This document shows positions 24,418 through 32,597 of a DNA stretch of 50,329 nt, in pieces. Made by a program: the position numbers and the translations under genes. The stretch spans positions 1 through 50,329 of the forward strand of contig CAIRNV010000418.1 of assembly GCA_903880005.1 (NCBI GenBank), given 5' to 3'. Each line of letters begins with the position of its first letter. Positions within the stretch are counted from its first letter, which is position 1. The notes beneath the pieces were generated by a model that was not told where the DNA came from, ran no database searches, and saw nothing but the letters and a program-made list of their open reading frames with translations. Origin of the DNA: an uncultured Verrucomicrobiota bacterium. Lineage in GTDB: Bacteria > Verrucomicrobiota > Verrucomicrobiia > Limisphaerales > UBA9464.

Positions 24418-25728
24418 ATGAGATCGTTGCCACCGCCGACGCCACAACAGGCGAGGATCATTTGGTTTGCGTTGACGGCGCTGGCCGTGGGCGCGCTCGG
24501 AGGGGTGGTTGCCGGGGTGGTGTGGGGCCTTGGCCGCGTGCTGCACCTGCTGGCGCCGGTGTTGTGGCCGTTGGCCCTCGGAGGCGTGCTGGCCTACCTG
24601 CTGGACCCGTTGGTGGACCGCTTGGAGGCGCTGCGCGTCCCGCGGGCGCGGGCGATCGGGCTGGTGTTCGCCTCGGCCTGTGCGTTGGTCGCCGGGGTGT
24701 TCCTGAGCTTCGTTCCCCAGGTGGTGGGCGAGGCCCGTCAATTCGGGGAAAGGGTCCCGGCGTATTCATTGAGACTGAAGGGGCAACTGGACGCATGGGC
24801 CACGAACCCGCCCGCCGTGGTCCAACGCGTGCTGGCCGCGCGTGACCTGTTCGTGCGCCCAACCAACGCACCGGCGGGCGCCGCCGGGTCCACGGCGCCG
24901 GACGGCTCCTCCGGATCCACGGCCGATGGCAACGCCCGTCGCCCGCTGGCCGGCGGGATCAGCCCCGAGACGCTGCGATCCTTCACGACGTGGATGGGCA
25001 ACCTCCTGCCTTCCGTCGGGGGCTGGATCGGCGACCAAGTCGGGCGCGTGACAGGCTGGGTGGGCGTCCTGGCTGGCCTGTGCCTGGTGCCCATCTACGC
25101 GTTCTATTTCCTCCTCGAAAAACGCGGCATCCAAATGCAATGGACGGAATACCTCCCGGTCCGGACGTCCTGGTTCAAGGACGAGCTGGTGTTCTGCCTG
25201 AGGGCGGTCAACGACTACCTGATCGTGTTCTTCCGGAGCCAGGTGCTGGTGGCGTTGTGCGACGGCCTCCTGTACACGACGGGCTTCCTGGTCATCGGGC
25301 TTCCCTACGCCTTCCTGCTGGGGTTGCTGGCGACGGCGTTGACCATGATCCCGTTCATTGGCGCGGCGGTGAGTTGCACCACGGCATTGGTCGTGGCCTT
25401 TGGGGCGTCCGGGGGCTGGCATCTGCCCGTGGCGGTGCTGGCCGTCTATGGCGTGGTCCAGGCGTTGGAAGGGTTGGTCATCTCGCCCAAGATCATGGGC
25501 GACCGCGTGGGGCTCCATCCGCTAACCATCATCGTGGCGGTCATGGTGGGCACGCAGTTGCTGGGTGGGTTGCTGGGTGGCGTGCTCGCCATCCCGGCCA
25601 CGGCCGCGCTGCGAGTCATCATGTTTCGATACGTGTGGAAACGCCGCCAATCCAGCGAGGTGGCTCCGGCGAGCAGCGCCGGAAATGACGCCCCGCCCGC
25701 GCCCAGCACGACGCCTGCGGGTTCCTAG
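24418..25728 (+). CDS. AI-2E family transporter (PerM-type permease)
   Basis: This 436-residue protein is an integral membrane protein of the AI-2E/PerM family. Three hydrophobic segments lie in the first 90 residues, a long soluble part with an inserted Ala/Pro/Ser-rich stretch spans about 110-210, and four or five helices follow. Family blocks are LCLVPIYAFYFLL, NDYLIVFFRSQVLVALCDG and VISPKIMGDRVGLHPLTIIV. The name comes from E. coli TqsA; other members move Na+/H+ or unknown substrates, so the role here is open. AGGAGG lies 6 bases before the ATG. It is 18 bp behind proC and 42 bp before the CPBP gene. Confidence 0.93.
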   Translation: MRSLPPPTPQQARIIWFALTALAVGALGGVVAGVVWGLGRVLHLLAPVLWPLALGGVLAYLLDPLVDRLEALRVPRARAIGLVFASACALVAGVFLSFVPQVVGEARQFGERVPAYSLRLKGQLDAWATNPPAVVQRVLAARDLFVRPTNAPAGAAGSTAPDGSSGSTADGNARRPLAGGISPETLRSFTTWMGNLLPSVGGWIGDQVGRVTGWVGVLAGLCLVPIYAFYFLLEKRGIQMQWTEYLPVRTSWFKDELVFCLRAVNDYLIVFFRSQVLVALCDGLLYTTGFLVIGLPYAFLLGLLATALTMIPFIGAAVSCTTALVVAFGASGGWHLPVAVLAVYGVVQALEGLVISPKIMGDRVGLHPLTIIVAVMVGTQLLGGLLGGVLAIPATAALRVIMFRYVWKRRQSSEVAPASSAGNDAPPAPSTTPAGS

Positions 25729-25770
25729 CCCAAGGCATCGTCCCCGCCCACGAAGCAGCGCGCCGAACCC

Positions 25771-26517
25771 ATGAACTGGCTTTCCCACCCGCCCCGGCTC
25801 CATGCGCGACATTGGCGACTGGAATGGGTGACGATGTTGGTGGTGGGGATCCTCGTGGCGACCATGATGGCGGGGATCGTGGGACAACTCCTCCTCGACG
25901 GGACCAGCGCAGGCTCGGGTCCGCACGCCACGTTCCTGCGCCTGCTCATGGGATTGCTGGGCTTGCAGGTGTCCGGGCTGGGATTGATCCACGTCTTCCT
26001 GCGCCAGCACGGGCATGGGTGGGCGTCCGGATTCGGCCTGCGGATGGAGCCCCGCGCGATGGCCTGGGGCGTGGCGGTGGCGGCGGCATCGGTCCTGGTG
26101 GCCTACCCGATGGAGGAGGGCATCGTGTGGCTGCTGAAGGCGGCGGGAAGGACGCCGGAACCGCAGGCGTCTGTTCGGTTCCTCCAGTCGGCCCCGGCAT
26201 GGCAGCAGGCGTTGATCGGCTTCCTCGCGGTCGTCCCGGCGGCGCTGGTGGAGGAGGCGTTGTTCCGGGGGGTGTTGTACTCGGCGGGGCGCGATGCGGG
26301 ATACCGGCGGCTGGCGTTGGTGGGGTCGTCGCTCCTCTTCGGGCTGGCGCACGGGCATGTTCCCACGCTGCTGCCGTTGACCCTGTTCGGGGCGGCGTTG
26401 GCGTGGACCTATGAGCGGACGGGCAGCCTGCTCGCCTGCTGCATCGCGCACGCAGGCTTCAACTTGGTCGGGCTCATGGTCGCGATCACCGGCATGGGAT
26501 TGCCCAAGCCGGGGTGA
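25771..26517 (+). CDS. CPBP family intramembrane metalloprotease
   Basis: This 248-residue protein has about six hydrophobic segments and the three motifs of the CPBP (CAAX protease and bacteriocin-processing) family: EEALFR at 161-166 (Glu161, Glu162, Arg166), FGLAH at 190-194 (His194) and HAGFN at 227-231 (His227, Asn231). All metal-binding and catalytic residues expected for an active Abi/Rce1-type protease are present. Substrates of bacterial members are mostly unknown. It is the last gene of the proC cluster and ends 19 bp before the convergent UlaG-like gene; that gap is too short for an obvious terminator. Confidence 0.93.
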   Translation: MNWLSHPPRLHARHWRLEWVTMLVVGILVATMMAGIVGQLLLDGTSAGSGPHATFLRLLMGLLGLQVSGLGLIHVFLRQHGHGWASGFGLRMEPRAMAWGVAVAAASVLVAYPMEEGIVWLLKAAGRTPEPQASVRFLQSAPAWQQALIGFLAVVPAALVEEALFRGVLYSAGRDAGYRRLALVGSSLLFGLAHGHVPTLLPLTLFGAALAWTYERTGSLLACCIAHAGFNLVGLMVAITGMGLPKPG

Positions 26518-26536
26518 TCGACGGAGGGCGCGCCCG

Positions 26537-27397
26537 TCAACGCGCGGCCGTCCAACCTTCGCCCGCTCGCAACACCCGGCAGGGTTGCCCCAACCGCGCG
26601 CACTCGGACGCGAACTCGTCGGGGGATTCCGTGTTGAACTCGAACATCTCAAAGTGCCCGGGGATCGCCATGCGCACGCCGACGGATCGCGCCAGCGACG
26701 CAGCCTCCCGTCCCCAGAGATTTCCGGAGACGCGCCGTTCCGGACGACGGCCATTGATGGGCAGGAAGGCCACGTCTGGGTGATGCATCCCCACGCGGGC
26801 CTCCATGCCCGGCCAAGGGACGGTGTCGCCCGCATGGTACCAACACCAACCGCCGCACCGCACCACGAAGCCCAGGTACAGCATCCGCCCCTCGCGATCC
26901 CGCTCCATGGCCTCGTGAGCCGCCGGTACGGCCTGCACGGACCATCCTTCCCCCTCGAACGCCGACGGGATCGACCCATCGCCATCGACATCCAGCCCAA
27001 CGACACGGTGGGCGGGCAGGCCTGAACGCTCCATGGCGAGACCCCGGATGGACTCGGGACACACCAGGATCATGCGCGGGTTGGAGGCCGCCAGGGGCTT
27101 GAGCGTCTCGGGGTCGAGGTGGTCGGTATGACCATGCGACGCCATCACAACGTCGATGCCGCGAAGCCGGGCAGGATCCACGACGCGCCCAGTCATCCGC
27201 ACGTGCGGCCGATCCGTTCCGGCGTACTTCCGCGTCAACGAGTCGGACAAGTAAGGATCCATGACGAAGCGAAGGCCACCGGCCCGAACCAGGAAGCCCA
27301 TCTGGCCCAGCCACCAAGCGTGGAGGCCCACATCGCCCTTGGGGACAGACTCCACGGCGTCCAACCACGCGTCATCGCTCAAGTGGGGCTCGATCAT
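26537..27397 (-). CDS. UlaG-like metallo-beta-lactamase fold hydrolase
   Basis: This 286-residue cytoplasmic protein has the metallo-beta-lactamase fold. The metal motif is SHGHTDHLDP (His88, His90, Asp92, His93), with further ligands in AAHEAM, YHAGDT and the terminal IPGHFEMF. FLPINGRRPERR and FNTESPDEFA resemble L-ascorbate-6-phosphate lactonase UlaG and its COG2220 relatives, some of which are phospholipase D-like. The substrate cannot be read out: there is no ula gene cluster here. No signal peptide is seen. It is convergent with the CPBP gene and divergent from the sugar dehydrogenase gene, with about 100 bp between the two starts. Confidence 0.92.
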   Translation of the reverse strand: MIEPHLSDDAWLDAVESVPKGDVGLHAWWLGQMGFLVRAGGLRFVMDPYLSDSLTRKYAGTDRPHVRMTGRVVDPARLRGIDVVMASHGHTDHLDPETLKPLAASNPRMILVCPESIRGLAMERSGLPAHRVVGLDVDGDGSIPSAFEGEGWSVQAVPAAHEAMERDREGRMLYLGFVVRCGGWCWYHAGDTVPWPGMEARVGMHHPDVAFLPINGRRPERRVSGNLWGREAASLARSVGVRMAIPGHFEMFEFNTESPDEFASECARLGQPCRVLRAGEGWTAAR

Positions 27398-27497
27398 GAA
27401 TCAAGGGTGCCTCGACCCCGCCCCCCATGTCCACTGCCCCGCCCCGCCCCTTGCTCCTTGAACGCGCCGCGCTTCGTCCCTAGCAAGGTGGCGAACG

Positions 27498-28871
27498 ATG
27501 CGCCGCATGAAGAAGAACTCCTCCTCCGCCATGGCCGCGATGACCGCCACGGCCCTGCTCTCCCTCACCCTGGCCGCCCAGACCAACGACCCACTTCGCC
27601 TCTCGCTGCAACTCGTCGCCGACGGTCTCGTCTCGCCCCTTTCCATGATCGTCTTGCCGGACGGCCGCAGGTTGGTGGCCGACCAGGTGGGGGTCGTGCG
27701 CGTGCTCAAGTCGGACGGCGGGTTGGAGGACGGCGCGGCGCTCGACCTGTCACCGCGGTTGTCGAAGGTGAACCACGGGTCTTTCGACGAGCGCGGCCTC
27801 CTTTGCATGGCCTTGGACCCCGCCTTTGCCAGCAACCGGCACGTGTTCGTCTCCTATACAGCGCCCCGCCGCGAATCGGCCCCGGCCGACTGGGACTGCA
27901 CGCTCCGCATCAGCCGCCTCACGCTGCCCGACGCCTCCCCCGTGCGCTTCGACCTCGCGTCGGAAAAGGTCGTGCTCGAGATCGACAAGCCCTACTTCAA
28001 CCACAACGGCGGCCGCCTAGCATTCGGACCCGACGGTTTCCTCTACGTCACCGTGGGTGATGGCGGCGGGCCGCAAGGATGCGACCTCGGCAACGGGCAT
28101 GCCCCCGAGGGCAATGGCCAGAACCTCGGCACCCTCCTGGCCAAGGTCCTCCGCATCGACGTCTCGAACCCGGGCCAGGACGGGTATCGCATCCCTGCGG
28201 ACAACCCGTTCGTGGGCGTCGCCGGCGTGCGCCCGGAGATCTGGGCTTACGGCGTCCGCAACCCGTGGTCCATCAGCTTTGATCGCGCCGGCGATCGGAG
28301 CCTCTTCATCGGGGACGTGGGCCAGATGCGCTGGGAGGAGGTCAACATCGTGCGAAAGGGGGGCAACCACGGATGGCCGGAACGCGAGGGCATGGAGGGC
28401 TTCGACCGGCAACATCCGGAGAAGGCCGCCGAACGTATCCCGGCCGCCGGCCGGCGCGGCGAGCCCTTCGTGGACCCCGTGGCCGTTTACAAGAACGTGG
28501 GGGCATTCAACGGCCAACCCGACGCCCTCGGGACCAGCATCACGGGCGGCTACGTTTATCGGGGCAAGGCCATCCCCGCGCTCGCGGGCCACTTCGTCCT
28601 CGGCGACTGGACCGGGGCCTGGGGCGCGCCGCAAGGCCGCCTCATGTACGCACGGCGCCCCTCGGGTCCCACCGCGCGCTGGTTCATCGAGCCCATCCGC
28701 ATCGACGGCCCAGGCAAGATGTTCGGAACGGTGTGCGCGTTTGCCGAGGACCGCGACGGCGAGTTGTACGTCCTCACGAACGGGTCCACGTCGCTGGCCG
28801 GCAGCCGGGGCAAGGTTTGGAAGCTCGTTCCCAAGGCGTCCGCCGCGCGCGATGCTGGGACGGGCAATTAA
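27498..28871 (+). CDS. Secreted PQQ-dependent sugar dehydrogenase (GSDH family)
   Basis: This 457-residue protein has an N-terminal signal peptide (MAAMTATALLSLTLAAQ) and a GSDH/sorbosone dehydrogenase propeller. Blocks include DGRRLVADQVGVVRVL, RGLLCMALDPAFASNRHVFV, RLAFGPDGFLYVTVGDGGG and EIWAYGVRNPWSISFDR. In the family PQQ and calcium bind at the top of the propeller; some members are only HHIPL-like binding proteins. It is the second GSDH protein in the window, without the heme domain of the one at 8611. An ATG at 27507 is an alternative start. Its TAA stop is completed by the first base of a family A element. Confidence 0.93.
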   Translation: MRRMKKNSSSAMAAMTATALLSLTLAAQTNDPLRLSLQLVADGLVSPLSMIVLPDGRRLVADQVGVVRVLKSDGGLEDGAALDLSPRLSKVNHGSFDERGLLCMALDPAFASNRHVFVSYTAPRRESAPADWDCTLRISRLTLPDASPVRFDLASEKVVLEIDKPYFNHNGGRLAFGPDGFLYVTVGDGGGPQGCDLGNGHAPEGNGQNLGTLLAKVLRIDVSNPGQDGYRIPADNPFVGVAGVRPEIWAYGVRNPWSISFDRAGDRSLFIGDVGQMRWEEVNIVRKGGNHGWPEREGMEGFDRQHPEKAAERIPAAGRRGEPFVDPVAVYKNVGAFNGQPDALGTSITGGYVYRGKAIPALAGHFVLGDWTGAWGAPQGRLMYARRPSGPTARWFIEPIRIDGPGKMFGTVCAFAEDRDGELYVLTNGSTSLAGSRGKVWKLVPKASAARDAGTGN

Positions 28872-29037
28872 GCCGGAACGACTCAGTTGGGTCGGTCGTG
28901 CCCGCTCGATCTGCTTCCGCAAATCCTTCGTCGTTCGCCCGTCACGGGCCTCGTGCCGTCCCGCGCCTCGCTCACCCCTCGGCTTGGGGAAGTATCTGCT
29001 TCGCCATCACTTCCCTCCCAACCGAATCGTCCCGGTT
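28871..29037. repeat. Family A inverted-repeat element, copy A4
   Basis: This is a 167-bp copy in the opposite orientation to A1. The ends are AGCCGGAACGACTCAGTTGG and the complement of ACCGGGACGATTCGGTTGG. The left end begins on the last base of the sugar dehydrogenase TAA stop. The element separates that gene from the CBM9-repeat gene on the same strand and could uncouple their transcription. Confidence 0.9.
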
Positions 29038-29134
29038 AAGGGTTAATTGGCGCGACCCGGGAAGAATGAACTTGAAAAACGTCGTCTTGGGTTCCCCCAT
29101 GAACAGGTTCCAACGGAAAGTTACACACAGTAGC

Positions 29135-32100
29135 ATGAAAACATCCATCCAGAGAAATCTCTCGTCGAGGGCGTTGTCCCTCTTCGAAGCGTGGGCGATG
29201 GCGCTGCTCCTATTCGGATTCAGCGCGTCGGCCAATGACATCGAGCCAGGCAAGGACAAGTACTCCGTCGTCTTCGCGCCCAAGAGCATCGTGCTCGACG
29301 GCGACTTGGGCGAGTGGGGCGGCGTGCCCGTCTTGGCTGACCCGAAGTTCGCCATCCCCAAGGGATCCGGCGAGAATGGCAAGTACGTCCTGTTCGAGGA
29401 ATACGGCGGCGGCACGTGGAGTGGCCCGGACGACCAGACGTCCGCCGTGCAGATCGTGTACGATGCCGAGAACGTGTACTTCGGCTTCGTCGTGACCGAC
29501 GACTACCACGAGAACGCCGCGAAGAGCGCGTGGAACGGCGACTCCATCCAGTTGATGATCGCCAGTGCGGATCGCACGCAGCAGGTGGCCCTCTACAACT
29601 ACGCCCTGGGCGGCGTGGAGGGTGACCTGGCCGACGTGATCGTGATGCACGAGGCCGGCCCCGGCGGCACGGAGGCCATTGTCACCCGCAATGGGACCAC
29701 CAAGAAGACCATTTATGAGATCAAGCTCCCCAAGGCCGCGCTGGGCCTCGAGAAGCTCGAAGGTGGGGTGAAGTTCGGCCTCGGCATGGCCATCAACGAC
29801 GGCGACGCCGGCCCCGGCCAGAATGGCCAAAAGGGTTGGGGCGGCCTCGGTGCCCACGCCATCGTGTTCGGCAAGACGCCGAGCCAGACCGCCGAGATCA
29901 CCTTGCTCAAGAAGAATGACATCGAGCCCGGCAAGGAGTTCTACACCGTCAACCGTGCACCCCGCGCCGTCTCCGTGGACGGCAAGCTGGACGAGTGGAC
30001 CGGCGTCCCCGTCCTCGCGGACCCGAAGTTCTCCATCCCCAAGGGCTCCGGCCCGAACGGCAAGTACGTCCTCTTCGAGGAATACGGCGGCGGCACGTGG
30101 TCCGGCCCGGATGACCAAACCTCGGCTGTGCAGGTGATCTTTGACACCGACAACGTTTATTTCGGCATCGTCGTCACCGACGACTACCACGAGAACGCCG
30201 CACGCAGCGCGTGGAACGGCGACTCCATCCAGTTGATGATCGCCAATGCGGACCGTTCCCAGCAGGTGGCCCTCTACAACTACGCCCTGGGCGGCGTGGA
30301 GGACGACCTGGGCGACGTGATCGTGATGCACGAGGCCGGCCCTGGAGGCACGGAGGCCGTCGTGACCCGCAACAGCACCACCAAGAAGACCACGTATGAG
30401 ATCAAGCTCCCCAAGGCATCCTTGGGCCTGGATGTGCTCGAAGGCGGCGTGAAGCTCGGCCTCGGCATGGCCATCAATGACGGCGACGCCGGCCCCGGCC
30501 AGAACGGCCAGAAGGGCTGGGGCGGCCTCGGTGCCCACGCCATCGTCTTCGGAAAGACCCCAGGCGAAACCGCCTTGCTCACCCTGAGCTCGGTCGTCCC
30601 CAACGACATCGAGCCCGGCAAGGAATACTACACCGCCAGCGCGGTCACCCAACCCGTCGTCGTGGACGGCCAGTTGTCGGAGTGGGGCGGCGTGCCCGTC
30701 CTCTCGGACCCCAAGTTTTCCATCCCCAAGGGCTCCGGCGTGCTGGGCACCGGCAAGTACGTCCTCTTCGAGGAATACGGCGGCGGGACCTGGTCCGGCC
30801 CCGACGACCAAACCTCCGCCGTGCAAATCGTCTATGACGCCGAGAACGTCTATTTCGGCTTCGTCGTGACCGACGACTACCACGAGAATGCCGCGCGCAG
30901 CGCGTGGAACGGCGACTCGGTCCAGTTGATGATCGCGACGGCCGACCGCCAGCAGCAGGTCGCCCTCTACAACTACGCCCTCGGTGGCGTGGATGGCGAC
31001 CTCGGCGACGTGATCGTCATGCACGAGGCCGGCCCTGGTGGCACGGAGGCCGTCGTCACGCGTGATTCCGTGGCCAAGAAGACCTACTACGAGATCAAGC
31101 TCCCGGCCGCGGCCATCGGCAAGACCCCGCCGCTCAGCCTCGGCACTCAATTCGGCCTCGGCATGGCCATCAACGACGGCGACGCCGGCCCCGGCCAGAA
31201 CGGCCAAAAGGGCTGGGGCGGCTTGGGCGCCCACGCCATCGTCTTCGGCAAGTCCCCGAAGGAGACGGCCCTGATCTCCCTCGGCACCGCCTCGACGGGC
31301 TCCGACCGCCTGTTCCTCTCCGCCGTCAACCCCGGCATCGTCACGTTCAGCTTCCGTGCCAACGACCTCGGCAGCTCCATCGTGTCGCCCACCGGGATCA
31401 AGCTCACCATCGACGGTGCCTTGGTGCCCGTGACCGTTGCCCCCAAGAAGGGCGACGCCACCGACGTCACCCACACCCGTGCGCTGCCCTTCCCCGCCGG
31501 CGAACACACCTACCGGATCGAGGTCAAGGACACCCAGGGCAACACGGTCGTGGACTCGGGCCGGTTCACCTCGGCCGCGGTCGGCGTCCTCACGGCCGCC
31601 CATCAGGCGGTCTCCGTGGACAAGACCAAGCCCGGCTTCACCTGGCGCATCGTCCAGAACGAGGCCATGACCAGCACGTCCTTGGATGACGCCGAACTCG
31701 CCCTCCTCGGTACCCTCAAGGACGAGACCGGCGCGGTGATCAACAACCTCGCCGATCCTTATGGGACCGGTAACGCCCTGGATGTCGGTGTCGTGGACGG
31801 CGCGACCGTCAAGTTCCAGGTCGCCGGCACCTTCAACGTCAACTCCATCGGCGGAAACAACGGCGGCACCTTCGCCCCCGACGACCAGATGCCCGGCGTG
31901 CCGGGCGGCAGCGGCGGCGACTTCGGCATCGTCGCGGAGCTGACCACGTTCATGGAGTTGCCCTCCGGCGTCGTCACCTTGGCGATCGCCTGTGACGACC
32001 GCTTCCGCGCCCAAGGCGGACCCATCGGCAAGCCTGCCGACGGCGTGCTCCTCGGCGTGGGTGATCGTGAACTCAACGGCGCGACGTCCACCGGCCTCAT

Positions 32101-32476
32101 CCGGTTCTTCGTCCAAGACGCCGGCATCTACCCGATCCGCATCGTGTACCAGGACAACGGCGGCGCGGCCCACATCGAGGTCGCCAGCGTCCTCGCCAAC
32201 GGCGACAAACTGCTCGTCAACGACCTCGATAACGGCGGCCTGAAGACCTACCGCTCGGGCGTCGCCCCGGCGAAGTCCACGCTCGCCGTCGTGGGTGCCG
32301 TCCCGGCTCCCCTCAGCGGCTCCGCCTTGACCGGCGTGACCGTGTCCGAGGCCACCAAGACCATCACCGCCGACATCCCCGCCACCGGGTCCGCCGGCTT
32401 CTTGACCATCGCCCCGGGCGTCAAGATCAACTCGATCACGCGCGAGGGCAGCAAGCTGGTCATCAAGTACCAGTAA
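29135..32476 (+). CDS. Secreted protein with three tandem CBM9-like domains
   Basis: This protein of about 1113 residues has a signal peptide (ALSLFEAWAMALLLFGFSASA) and three repeats of about 227-229 residues beginning at about 34, 261 and 490. Each starts NDIEPGKD/E and resembles a family 9 carbohydrate-binding module (VDGQLSEWGGVPVL, NVYFGFVVTDDYH, WNGDSIQLMI). The core blocks are identical or nearly so in all three. An Ig-like part follows (about 725-800), then a C-terminal module from about 834 shared with the protein at 47966. No catalytic domain is seen, so a multivalent glycan-binding or surface role is likely. Start codons at 29066 and 29099 are also possible; 29135 gives the best signal peptide. 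An intrinsic terminator follows. Confidence 0.88.
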   Translation: MKTSIQRNLSSRALSLFEAWAMALLLFGFSASANDIEPGKDKYSVVFAPKSIVLDGDLGEWGGVPVLADPKFAIPKGSGENGKYVLFEEYGGGTWSGPDDQTSAVQIVYDAENVYFGFVVTDDYHENAAKSAWNGDSIQLMIASADRTQQVALYNYALGGVEGDLADVIVMHEAGPGGTEAIVTRNGTTKKTIYEIKLPKAALGLEKLEGGVKFGLGMAINDGDAGPGQNGQKGWGGLGAHAIVFGKTPSQTAEITLLKKNDIEPGKEFYTVNRAPRAVSVDGKLDEWTGVPVLADPKFSIPKGSGPNGKYVLFEEYGGGTWSGPDDQTSAVQVIFDTDNVYFGIVVTDDYHENAARSAWNGDSIQLMIANADRSQQVALYNYALGGVEDDLGDVIVMHEAGPGGTEAVVTRNSTTKKTTYEIKLPKASLGLDVLEGGVKLGLGMAINDGDAGPGQNGQKGWGGLGAHAIVFGKTPGETALLTLSSVVPNDIEPGKEYYTASAVTQPVVVDGQLSEWGGVPVLSDPKFSIPKGSGVLGTGKYVLFEEYGGGTWSGPDDQTSAVQIVYDAENVYFGFVVTDDYHENAARSAWNGDSVQLMIATADRQQQVALYNYALGGVDGDLGDVIVMHEAGPGGTEAVVTRDSVAKKTYYEIKLPAAAIGKTPPLSLGTQFGLGMAINDGDAGPGQNGQKGWGGLGAHAIVFGKSPKETALISLGTASTGSDRLFLSAVNPGIVTFSFRANDLGSSIVSPTGIKLTIDGALVPVTVAPKKGDATDVTHTRALPFPAGEHTYRIEVKDTQGNTVVDSGRFTSAAVGVLTAAHQAVSVDKTKPGFTWRIVQNEAMTSTSLDDAELALLGTLKDETGAVINNLADPYGTGNALDVGVVDGATVKFQVAGTFNVNSIGGNNGGTFAPDDQMPGVPGGSGGDFGIVAELTTFMELPSGVVTLAIACDDRFRAQGGPIGKPADGVLLGVGDRELNGATSTGLIRFFVQDAGIYPIRIVYQDNGGAAHIEVASVLANGDKLLVNDLDNGGLKTYRSGVAPAKSTLAVVGAVPAPLSGSALTGVTVSEATKTITADIPATGSAGFLTIAPGVKINSITREGSKLVIKYQ
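29234..31282 (+). repeat. Three in-gene direct repeats of about 681-687 bp
   Basis: The units start at 29234, 29915 and 30602 (periods 681 and 687 bp) and the third ends near 31282. Long DNA stretches are shared, for example AAGTACGTCCT and TACGGCGGCGG, and most differences are at third codon positions. The third unit has a small insertion before GTGLKYV-like sequence (VLGTGKYV) and another near KTPPLSLG. The pattern indicates fairly recent duplication or ongoing gene conversion. Confidence 0.88.
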
Positions 32477-32509
32477 GCCGAGCCATCCCGGCTAGGCTGA
32501 ATTCAACGC

Positions 32510-32540
32510 AGGGGGATGACCTTCGGGTCATCCCCCTTTT
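32510..32540 (+). terminator. Intrinsic terminator with TTCG tetraloop
   Basis: AGGGGGATGACC (32510-32521) pairs perfectly with its complement GGTCATCCCCCT (32526-32537) around a TTCG loop closed by C-G, followed by TTT. This is a 12-bp stem with an exceptionally stable cUUCGg tetraloop, 34 bp after the CBM9-repeat stop. It should end that transcript strongly and is the clearest terminator in the window. Confidence 0.95.
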
Positions 32541-32597
32541 CATTGCCCGAGCCTCCCAAACGCCTCGCTGCCCCATGCCCCGCGCCTCCCACACGAA

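Noticed and set aside
29210-32173. Open frame of about 987 codons on the minus strand opposite the CBM9-repeat gene
   Set aside because: Its repeats only mirror those of the sense gene; composition is Gly/Val/His-rich and no domain is recognisable.
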